From assembly GCA_026419775.2 (NCBI GenBank), contig JAOPGA020000161.1:1-29140 (forward strand): a stretch of 29,140 nucleotides of DNA, in the 5' to 3' direction. This document shows positions 19,617 through 28,102 of the stretch, one piece after another; position 1 is the stretch's first letter, and each line of letters starts with the position of its first letter. Origin of the DNA: Acrasis kona. Lineage: Eukaryota; Heterolobosea; Eutetramitea; Acrasida; Acrasidae. The translations under genes and the position numbers were made by a program. The notes under the pieces were generated by a model. That model was given only the letters and a program-made list of their open reading frames with translations, was not told the DNA's origin and did not search any database.

Positions 19617-22600
19617 AGCGATATACAACAGAGGTGTGTATCCAAAGAAAATAAAATTCAAGCGGACAATATATTTGGTCCGTTGAATTTATACTCAACT
19701 CCTGATTGACTAGGAAAAACTTCAGNTTGTTGTTACAACAAACATCAATTTTACAATCAGGAGTTGTTCAAATATGGCGTACTTCAGAGATTATTGATGA
19801 CTCTTTATTCAAATATTCAAAAACCCATCAATTTCTACCAAGTCTTGAATCAGAACGCAAATACGAATCTAGAGATGCTGAGGTCCAATCTCCAATGATT
19901 TGAATAGTAGCATACGGAACCCCCGCGATACCAGCCTCAGACGCCCCACCGATCCGCAAAGAGTGGGAACTAATTTCCCCGGGTATTTCATATGCTCAGC
20001 TATTTCTCTTAACAGATTAGATATCTCCACCGTTGAGTACAACAAAAAGACTGAAACAGAACCAACACTCAACTTCATCCATTTCCTCAACCAAAACACA
20101 GGACAATATATTGAATCTGTAGCATACACTCTAGTTTTGCGTCCGTAAGTGCGCGTTTTGGTACGTCTGAAGTTAATAAGCACGTTGTCGGTTTCAAATG
20201 TAATATCCTTTCTGATTAAACTTGCCATCTCACCACCCCTAGCCATGCATCGCAATCCCATCAATACAAACGCGCACGTACGGACGTAATGGTTGTAACC
20301 ATGCTTCCAACCAACCCCTCTTGTGTCGACAAACATCTTGATGAGCACCAGTGGAAATGGATCCCGTGATAATCTAAACCCAACAGGAGATATCTTACAC
20401 GCCGCTGTTACAAATGCAGAAACTTCTTTAGACTTTAGATGTTCCACAAGGTCATACCAATTTAAAGCCGATGCTCGTTGTAAAATTGCGAACACACTAG
20501 CCCTGGTGTTCCTACCACTACGTGTTCTGAAAAACTCTTCCGTTAAGAAATTAAGAACAGCTTCTATGCAAATTTGGTACTGACGACGAATCATAAATTT
20601 TGCAAACTTTTTCCTATAGGATGAGTATGTCCTATCTGTCGACGGTTGAATGCCTGATAATCTGACTAGCGTCGCTAACTTGTTCAAATGAGTTTTGCTC
20701 CATTTACTAGAACCGCTACCATTTTCCAACATTGCTTTAACGGTTCCACGTGCCGAGTTGGTCCCTCTGCAAAATCTGCTCCATGTAACTCCATCCACCT
20801 TTCTGCCCCTGACACGAGAAGACCACACCAAGATCTCGACTCCCACCAAGGTACTACTATGACAGCTCGCGCTTTGCATTCTTTGATATGACTGAGAACT
20901 CTCGGGATAATCTCGAATGCCATGCAACAGTAACTGGTTGTGTCCTTCCAATCTTGAGAGAACGCGTCTATCGCTTCTGTCCCGTCCACTTTGAACCTCG
21001 AATTGAACCTCGGCAATTTGTTGTTTAGATTGGACGCAAAACGGTCTATGTTGCATGGTCCCAATACCAGTTGAAGCCGGGCAAAAGCAATGTCGGTTAG
21101 AATCCAGTCGCTGTAATCTATCTGTCGACTCAGCTGATCCGCTAGCACGTTCGAAATACCAGATTTGAAGACCGGCTCCATAAAATATATCTGACGATCG
21201 AAAATTTCCAACCAAATCTGATGAACCAGTTTTCCTGCCCAATCGTTTCTCGAACCTCCTCTGTTCATCATACACAGCCCCGACTTTGAATCCGTGAACC
21301 ATTGTAAATAAACTTTCCTCAGATTAAACTCTTTTATGGCGTTGAGTAATGCAAGCAACTCTAAAACAAATGATGGTGGACAAGAAGACCAATCTTTGGG
21401 CCATTGACCAGATAACATATCTACAGGACGTATCTCTGATGAACCAAGCCAAGCACCATAACCAAACCCAGATGCGTCTGCCATTGAATTTGTCCGCGTA
21501 TCTCAATAACCATTTCAAAACTTCCATTAATCTCTCTGTAGGGACTACAGGAGTGTCCCAACCAACCAATTTTGGGTTCGCCGCGCTGACCACCCCATGA
21601 AGTTCTTGGATGAACACCTTGGATGGCAAGAATGCTTGTGAAAAAGAAACCAGTGTACCTGCCATCTTCGCTAACTGTCTCGCAGAAATTACCTTTCCAG
21701 CTCCAATACGATCGATCAATGAACCAATAGATATCTCTTCTCCATCTTCTTGTACGGTACAGACACCACAAAGTCCTTGGAATTTATAGAGAACCCCAAA
21801 ATCTCTATTACTTGCGCAGGTTCCCATTGGCCTTTTGCCGGATCTCGAATTAAGCCTAACTACTGGAATAATTTTTCCACTAGCGATCTGTTTTCTAATG
21901 CCCCAGACAACGTAGGATGTACACAAAATAGGTCGTCCAAATACATACTTACCAAAATACCCAAACTCCTCATATAATTGATCGGAACCCTCATGACCTT
22001 CGTAAATATGTATGGTGCCATACAATAACCAAAAAGTAGCACGCAATATTCCCACCATTTGTTGTCGAAGAAAAATGCCAACAGCCGTCGTGACTTCTCG
22101 TGAATATTTAAATGGAAATACCCATTGCTTAGATCCAAACTGAACATATACGAACCCCTTCCGGCCATCCTTACCAATTCCAACATGAACGGTATACTCT
22201 CTAGTTTGAATTTGTACTGGCTCATATCTATGTACGCATTCAAAGGCCGAACATCTGCCACCAAGCGATACAACTTTGGACCAGGTTTTGGTACACAAAA
22301 ATATTGGTGTATAGCCCATGGATCCAAACAACGTTGCACTACACCTGCCTTTATCCACGAACCGAACAGCTCCGTTACCCATGCCAACTTCGACGCATCC
22401 CTCAAACCCCTTCCTTCTCGTCCAATCGGCCTCCTTGTATCCACTGGAATAACAATCCCCTTGCACCAATCCAAAACCTGCCCTGACGCTCCAATCTCTA
22501 CCCACGCTGAAATGTGTCTGGCAATAGAACCCGTAGCCGCCACCAGAAATGCCAAAGCACTTTTTGAGATGAGAGAACTGACATCTTGTGCTCCTCTGTA

Positions 22601-23356
22601 TCCGGTAGTGGTGGTAAAGGCGCCCGAGGGATACTTGTTAATTCTTCCTTCCCTTTGTTCTCCAAATCCCATGAATGGCATAACCTTGATGCCGGTGTTG
22701 ATGTTGATGTTAAAGATGATGGTACTGATGATGGCAATGATGATGAGGACAGGTTCAAGTAGTCATGTTCTCCCGCTGTTGTTGAATGTGTTAGGGTTGT
22801 TACCCTGCCCATCAGTACTGCTACCGCTTGAGAAGAATCCATTGTTTTGTCCTGTATTGAATCCTTGTCCACTAATACTCTGCGAATTGTTGAATCCTTG
22901 GTTCCCGAAATTGTTGTTCCATCTTGGGCGAAATCCCCGACCCATTCCTCTACGTAATCCCACGTCGTGTATGTCCGACGAGCGTAACACCATCGCCTCC
23001 CTCATGGAATCATTTTGTGCCTGCCTGTATACTTGAAGCTGCTGTTCTTGAATGGCCTTAAATTCGGAAAGCGTCCTCTGGTCCAGGTTTGAGATGGACG
23101 AAAAGACCTCGTTGACTAGGTCTTTAGCGCACTGAAATCTTGTTGGATACCATTATATGACAGTACAGAACAGAGTGAAAACTTGTGTGAAACTTGTGTG
23201 AAGAATTTGTGTGAATGTATAGCGATATACAACAGAGGTGTGTATCCAAAGAAAATAAAATTCAAGCGGACAATATATTTGGTCCGTTGAATTTATACTC
23301 AACTCCTGATTGACTAGGAAAAACTTCAGTTTGTTGTTACAACAAACATCAATTTT
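19617..23356 (-). mobile_element. DIRS/Ngaro-like tyrosine-recombinase retroelement, fossil
   Basis: About 3.74 kb bounded by 136-bp direct repeats, 19617–19752 and 23221–23356, identical except for one unresolved base at 19726. Read on the minus strand the parts are: a Gly/Asn-rich gag-like portion (about 22.7–23.1 kb), reverse transcriptase with a YLDD box (about 21.9–22.6 kb), RNase H beginning MADASGFGYGAWLG (about 21.1–21.5 kb), and a tyrosine recombinase (about 19.9–20.7 kb; GLRCMARGGEMASL core). Presence of a tyrosine recombinase instead of a DDE integrase places it in the DIRS order. All main parts are present but the reading frames are interrupted a few times, so it looks broken. Identical end repeats suggest a young insertion. 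The true left end may extend to about 18908. Confidence 0.8.
19696..19766. repeat. 13-bp inverted repeat at the DIRS-like repeat boundary
   Basis: CAACTCCTGATTG (19696–19708, inside the left direct repeat) and its exact reverse complement (19754–19766, just inside the element) flank 45 nt that include a near-palindrome, TTGTTGTTACAACAA-like. The 13-mer also occurs at 23300–23312 and 27977–27989, where the inverted partner is missing. It could be a recombination or RNA-folding site. Confidence 0.6.
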
Positions 23357-23775
23357 CACACATGTAATATTTAATACACGCAATAACCACAAGTTCTTAT
23401 AATTAATGCATGTTTTATTCAAGTACAAATGCGCCGTGCAGCTTTCTGAAATTATAAAGTCCACAGGCTATAGCCACACAGGAAATATGTAGAGGCAAAG
23501 AATGCTGAAATGCGTGCCTCTTGCTGACTGATCGACATTTTTTTAACCATCCGTTGATGTGTTCAACAATTTTCTGCTCTCTCCTTGATACTTCATCAAA
23601 CCTCTTCCTCCTCTCATTATCACCAATAGATGTTGTCTTGTATCCTGCGACTACAAAATCCAATCCGCTATATGCACTGTCTGTAAGTGCGTAATTGTNC
23701 CCAACTACATCTTGAATAACATAACAGTTACGTGCTTGCATGCAGTCATACATAGATCCGGGGAACCCAGTGAAT
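23357..23775 (-). mobile_element. Truncated Harbinger copy (transposase 3' part and one end)
   Basis: The minus strand encodes about 120 residues homologous to the C-terminal third of the transposase at 17750–18802: TGFPGSMYD, YALTDSAYSGLDFVVAGYK and REQKIVEHINGWLKKCR all match, so the second Asp and the Glu of the catalytic triad are present. The N-terminal two thirds are missing. The end, starting ACATGTAATA right at 23359, resembles the Harbinger terminal sequences. The protein differs at many positions from the larger copy, so this is an older or separate subfamily. It joins the DIRS-like repeat without a gap. One N lies at 23699. Confidence 0.75.
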
Positions 23776-23840
23776 CAAAAATTAATCAACACGCCCACCA
23801 TTCCACAACAAGAACACATTGTAACATAAAGATTATATTT

Positions 23841-26315
23841 TTATTTGACAATATCCTTTAGAATCTCCTTCTTGTACTCTGCAAACGTCATGTTAGCCTT
23901 ATTAATCTCTCCACCACTACACACCCACAATTCATCACAACAAGATTCAATCAAATGCTCGTCGTGACTCACAATCAAAATACCACCATTATAAGCATTC
24001 AACGCCTGAATCAACGCATCCACCGTATCAATGTCCAAATGATTAGTAGGTTCGTCCAACAACAACAAGTGTGGTTTCACGTACGTCAGCTCTGCAAAAG
24101 CAACTCTGCTCTTTTGACCACCGCTCAACGTATAAATGGGCTGCACGCCCAAATCACCGCCCATACCCAATCCACCCAAATGACTCCTCAACAATTGAGT
24201 ATCTACGCCAGGGAACTTGCTCGCCATGTATTCCAGTGGCGTTTGTTGCAAGTTCAAGTGATCCACGTGATGTTGACTGAATCTCGCAATTCGAATCTTT
24301 CTGTTCAGATTCACCAATCCATCCAACGGCTTCAAACTACCGGTCAACACGTTCAAGAAGGTAGTTTTACCGGCACCGTTAGGTCCCACCAATGCAATTC
24401 TCGAATCCATGTCCAAATTGAAATTTAACTTGCTGAACAAGGTCTTCTCCAACGAGAAACCAAAAGTAACGTCTATGGCTTGTAGATACGGCGGTTGTAG
24501 AGGTTCTGGCGACGGAATCACAAAAGTGAATTCTGGATCCTCCGCAACGGCCGCCACGAATTCCATCTTTTCCAACATTTTGATTCTGGATTGAACCATT
24601 TTTGCAGTGGCTGCCTTGTAACGGAATCGATCGATGAATTGTTGGACGTGTTCTCTTTGTTTGGCCTGTGCATCGTGTGTTTTTTGTTGTAGCTTCAAAC
24701 TTTCCATTCGAGTGTTCTCGAACGTGTCGTAATCGCCCCTGTAGTATTGTAATTGTTTATCGTGGAAGTGAATAATGTCGGTGACCACGTCGTTCAAGAA
24801 TCGACGAGCGTGAGAGACGATGATGACCGTCTTGTTCCAATTCTGCAAGTAATTTTCTAACCACAGCACCGCGTGGAGATCCAAGTGATTCGTGGGTTCG
24901 TCCAACAACAAGATGTCAGGTTCCACGAATAGAGCTCTCGCCAAGGAAATTCTCATCCTCCATCCTCCGCTGAATTGCTTGGTCTTCATGCGTTGCATCT
25001 CCGGCGTGAATTGTAGACCGTTGAGTATGCTTGCTGCTCTTGCTTCTGCCGAGTGAGCGTCGATCTGGTCCATCCTTTCGTACACTCGAGCCAGTCTCTC
25101 TCCTGATGCATCGTCGTCTGCTGATTCCAACAGGGCCTTTTCTTCTTCCAGCAATCGAGTGCGCTCCACGTCCGTCTTCAGGACCATTTCTAATGCTGAT
25201 TGATCGTCTCCGACCACTTCTTGTTCAATGTGAAGAATCTGCAAGTAGGGCGGAATGCCATCGATTTCGCGCTCGACGAAATTACGCAATAGAGTGGTCT
25301 TGCCGACACCGTTACGACCGATCAGACCGTATCGATGGCCGTACGTGAGTTGTAATTCTGCATTTTCTAACAATTCTCTGTTGCCGACGCTGATGGATAC
25401 GTTTCGTAACATTACGTCTCTGCTGCCCGTCACTTCCTCGGTGTTGTGCATCTTTACGATTCCTTTTCCTGATCCTAATCCTCTGTTCGTGAGGTACTCT
25501 TGGTATTCCTTCACCTTCAATTCGCGAATCTTGCTTTCTCTCTTGGCCTTCTTTTCTTTTCTTTCGTTCAGTAATTTTTGTTCCCAATCGAGAGATTCGT
25601 TGTAATTGACCGTCTGTGCGGTTGATGCCACGCTGTTCATGATGTCATTTTGTTTCATTTGATCTTCGAAGGTACGTCCCAGGTTGATGGCTTCTTCTAG
25701 GACCTTGATGCGTCCGTCATCTTGTTCCTTGTTTTCTTCTGGTTGGGCCAGTAATGACTGGGATCGCAAATTGGAAATGATTTGATTGGTGAGGGCTGAT
25801 GATGCTTCCTTGTTCTTTTCTACTCCTGTTTCTAGAAGGAATAACGAAAGAATTTCGACGACTTGATCTTCCTTTACGCGGGTGGATGGATCGTTTTGTG
25901 CTTGTAGAATGCTCGCAATGTAGTTCATGATTGGTTGATCAATCTTTTCGCTTCCATCAGCGCCCAAGACTGATTGGACGGCTTTGATTATTGTTTGGCA
26001 TTCTTGACTGGGTTGGAAATGGACCTTGTCGGCAACTTTTGCAAACACTGAAGAGTTTGTTGATGTTGCACTGTTTGGTGTCTCTGCATCCTTTGGTGTA
26101 TCGTTTGTTTTTGGTTGCTGGGCTTTGTTTTCGGCCTTCTTTTTTTGTTGTTCTTGCTTCTTTGCTGCTGCCTTTTGTTTGGCTTGTTGTTCTTTTAGTT
26201 TCTTTTCTTTTTCTTGTGCTTCTAAAAGTTCTTTTTGCTTTTGTAGGGCAGCTTGTTGTTGCTGGGCCTGAAATTGAGCAATGGGGATTCCCTTGCTCTT
26301 AGACTTTTTGTTCAT
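23841..26315 (-). CDS. ABCF3: ABCF3/GCN20-type ribosome-associated ATPase
   Basis: 824 residues, intronless. Soluble ABC-F proteins have two ATP-binding cassettes and no membrane part. GCN20/ABCF3 members act with GCN1 on ribosomes in starvation signalling through GCN2, in the cytosol. The N-terminus (1–90) is Gln/Lys-rich coil; an ABCF3-specific helical region (about 95–200) follows. Cassette 1 has GLIGRNGVGKTT (about 335), FSGGW (about 447) and ILLLDEPTNHLD (about 467). Cassette 2 has ALVGPNGAGKTT (about 643), LSGGQKSRV (about 727) and LLLLDEPTNHLD (about 747). DRFRYKAATAKMVQSRIKML is typical of ABCF3. The H-loop of cassette 1 reads SHARR where the family has SHDR; the His is kept. The stop codon overlaps AATAAA (plus positions 23840–23845), a very tight 3' end. 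Length is slightly above the approximately 710–750 usual, owing to the N-terminal coil. Confidence 0.93.
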   Translation of the reverse strand: MNKKSKSKGIPIAQFQAQQQQAALQKQKELLEAQEKEKKLKEQQAKQKAAAKKQEQQKKKAENKAQQPKTNDTPKDAETPNSATSTNSSVFAKVADKVHFQPSQECQTIIKAVQSVLGADGSEKIDQPIMNYIASILQAQNDPSTRVKEDQVVEILSLFLLETGVEKNKEASSALTNQIISNLRSQSLLAQPEENKEQDDGRIKVLEEAINLGRTFEDQMKQNDIMNSVASTAQTVNYNESLDWEQKLLNERKEKKAKRESKIRELKVKEYQEYLTNRGLGSGKGIVKMHNTEEVTGSRDVMLRNVSISVGNRELLENAELQLTYGHRYGLIGRNGVGKTTLLRNFVEREIDGIPPYLQILHIEQEVVGDDQSALEMVLKTDVERTRLLEEEKALLESADDDASGERLARVYERMDQIDAHSAEARAASILNGLQFTPEMQRMKTKQFSGGWRMRISLARALFVEPDILLLDEPTNHLDLHAVLWLENYLQNWNKTVIIVSHARRFLNDVVTDIIHFHDKQLQYYRGDYDTFENTRMESLKLQQKTHDAQAKQREHVQQFIDRFRYKAATAKMVQSRIKMLEKMEFVAAVAEDPEFTFVIPSPEPLQPPYLQAIDVTFGFSLEKTLFSKLNFNLDMDSRIALVGPNGAGKTTFLNVLTGSLKPLDGLVNLNRKIRIARFSQHHVDHLNLQQTPLEYMASKFPGVDTQLLRSHLGGLGMGGDLGVQPIYTLSGGQKSRVAFAELTYVKPHLLLLDEPTNHLDIDTVDALIQALNAYNGGILIVSHDEHLIESCCDELWVCSGGEINKANMTFAEYKKEILKDIVK

Positions 26316-26900
26316 TGTGTGTACTTGTGTTACAAAAAGTAAAATTCAGGATGAACACCGGTCGTGTAAACAAAAAATAGTTGGGTACTTCCAACCATAT
26401 TGGTGATCATAACCAATGTTTTATTTGTTGTTACTTGATGAGGGAAGTTCGACAAAGAAAGTCAAATCGAATGTTAAATGAATCATCACAAGTAGACAAA
26501 TTTCTGAAAAATAAAAGTAAAGTAAATGCGCTTTATTCAAAAAAACTCTTGATTCTAACTTGACAAATGGGGTTGATCAAGGGAAGTGCTGGGGATGCCG
26601 TTTTAAGTTCATCAACTATTCACTCTTTGACACGTCAAATCGTCGGCAATTGTTGTTGTTTTTATACTGTGCTAGTGGTCCGTTCGCATGTATGGTTAAC
26701 GTTGTGATTAATATCGTGTCCGAATCCCTTTCCTTCTTAACGGTATCCCTAGTCCTCACTTTTTAACTTCCCCTCAATCAGAATCAGTTTACTTTCTCTG
26801 TTTGACATACGTACAGAAAAAAGTATACAAGGTGTAGGGACAATCACAAAGGGTCACTTTATGAATTGAATTCACTTCTAGAAGTTGAAAATAGCCAACC
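26316..26900. other. Divergent intergenic promoter region
   Basis: 585 nt between the ABCF3-type gene (minus) and the acetyltransferase gene (plus), so it must carry both promoters unless one is further away. Small plus-strand open stretches have no protein-like character. AT-rich words occur (TATACAAGG near 26826), but no convincing TATA box at a fixed distance. Confidence 0.5.
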
Positions 26901-27842
26901 ATGAACTGTGAGCAAAAACATTCGGATGGACACTTCATTGAAATAAATCAAGTGCCAATATCAACTGCACAACCCATATTTTATTCCTGGGCATGTAAAG
27001 AAGGATGGAACCCAGCACCTCTAGATTCCACTTTATTTTCAAAAATTGATGACGAAGGATATTACATCCTCTACTTGGTAGATGCTACAGGAAACAAAAC
27101 ACCTGTATCTATAATCTGCACGCTTATAGCGCAAGATCGAGGTTTTGTTGGTCCATGGATCACACAAAAAGATTACCAAGGTCAAGGATTAGGTTCAATA
27201 CTCTTCAAACACGGTCTTCAAAGATTACATTCCAAAAATTTGAGCTGCATCGGATTAGACAGCACCATACAGCAACAACCATTTTACACTCGATTTGGTT
27301 TCTGTAGCATAGGGAGTAGAGAGCACAGGTACGCAGGTATCATCGATGCAAACAAATCAAACCAAGAAGAAAACATTATAGTCCATTCCATAAATGAATG
27401 TAAAATTGACAAAGAGTTGATTTATAAATGGTTCGAGAATTGTAGTGAGACGGGCTTATGTACAAGGCCCTTTGTTGATAGTTGGATCAACCAACCAAAT
27501 TCCATCACGCTGGTCGCATTCAAAAAGCAGGACACTGACTTTTCTCATGTAACTGGCATAATCACAGCAAGAAGGGCTGGTGATGGATTTAGAGTAGCGC
27601 CGTTATTTGCAGAGGACGACCAAACAGCTCGGGTTCTTCTCATAAAGACACAAAAAGAATGTCAAGCGGATCTCACTTGTAATTCTACTTTAAATATTGA
27701 TGTTCCTGATTTTCAATTAACTTGTCGTGATTTACTTTCTTCTTTGGGGTTCAAACTCATATTTGAGTCAGTTAGATTGTACACTGCTAAACCTCCTCCT
27801 GTCCTCCACAAGTACGTGTATGGAAGTGAAGCAGCTCCATAA
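26901..27842 (+). CDS. GNAT-family N-acetyltransferase with C-terminal acetyltransf_18-like domain
   Basis: 313 residues from ATG 26901 (context ACCATGA), intronless. GNAT enzymes move an acetyl group from acetyl-CoA to an amine. The N-terminal GNAT fold shows the acetyl-CoA loop in KDYQGQGLGSILF (about residues 92–104, Q-x-x-G-x-G), then FYTRFGF (about 128–134) as in motif B. The C-terminal half (FRVAPLFAEDDQTARVLL ... DVPDF ... LLSSLGFKLIFESVRLYT) matches the layout of the acetyltransf_18 domain found after GNAT in YitH-like proteins. The substrate is unknown. No targeting signal is seen. It is divergent from the ABCF3-type gene, and a mobile-element repeat begins 8 nt after its stop. Confidence 0.85.
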   Translation: MNCEQKHSDGHFIEINQVPISTAQPIFYSWACKEGWNPAPLDSTLFSKIDDEGYYILYLVDATGNKTPVSIICTLIAQDRGFVGPWITQKDYQGQGLGSILFKHGLQRLHSKNLSCIGLDSTIQQQPFYTRFGFCSIGSREHRYAGIIDANKSNQEENIIVHSINECKIDKELIYKWFENCSETGLCTRPFVDSWINQPNSITLVAFKKQDTDFSHVTGIITARRAGDGFRVAPLFAEDDQTARVLLIKTQKECQADLTCNSTLNIDVPDFQLTCRDLLSSLGFKLIFESVRLYTAKPPPVLHKYVYGSEAAP

Positions 27843-27850
27843 TCAACATC

Positions 27851-27994
27851 AGTGGTTGTTAGGATAAGGTGAGTAGATAGAATAGCAGTAGAGTCAGGAT
27901 CAGAAGAGATTTGATGTGATTAAAGGTGTGAAGTGAGGTGATGTATTATCCATAGAAATAAACGCCATATTTGAACAACTCCTGATTGTAAAAT
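27851..27994 (-). repeat. Inverted copy of the 18908–19032 repeat, mobile-element remnant
   Basis: 125 bp (27851–27975) match 18908–19032 in reverse complement with a single difference. The match to the DIRS-like element's left junction (19747–19779; CAATTTTACAATCAGG...) then extends the homology to about 27994. So this short segment combines the two sequences that are 0.7 kb apart in the large element. It lies between the acetyltransferase stop and the RCC1 gene, and might supply the 3' end of the former. Confidence 0.8.
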
Positions 27995-28102
27995 TGGTTT
28001 GTAATCACGAGTACAGGTCTGGGAATTTATAGTCAGTTATTACTGAAGTAATAAAAAGAGCGCCAAAATAGAATTTGTAGATTATTCGACGGATAAAAAG
28101 AA

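Noticed and set aside
19900-23036. Plus-strand open frames across the DIRS-like element
   Set aside because: The domain-bearing direction is the minus strand; the plus frames have no domain-like content.
24071-26302. Several plus-strand open frames across the ABCF3-type gene
   Set aside because: They are antisense shadows of the highly conserved minus-strand gene.
26381-26766. Two small plus-strand open frames between the ABCF3-type and acetyltransferase genes
   Set aside because: No conserved motifs and poor start contexts; they lie in the space needed for two divergent promoters.
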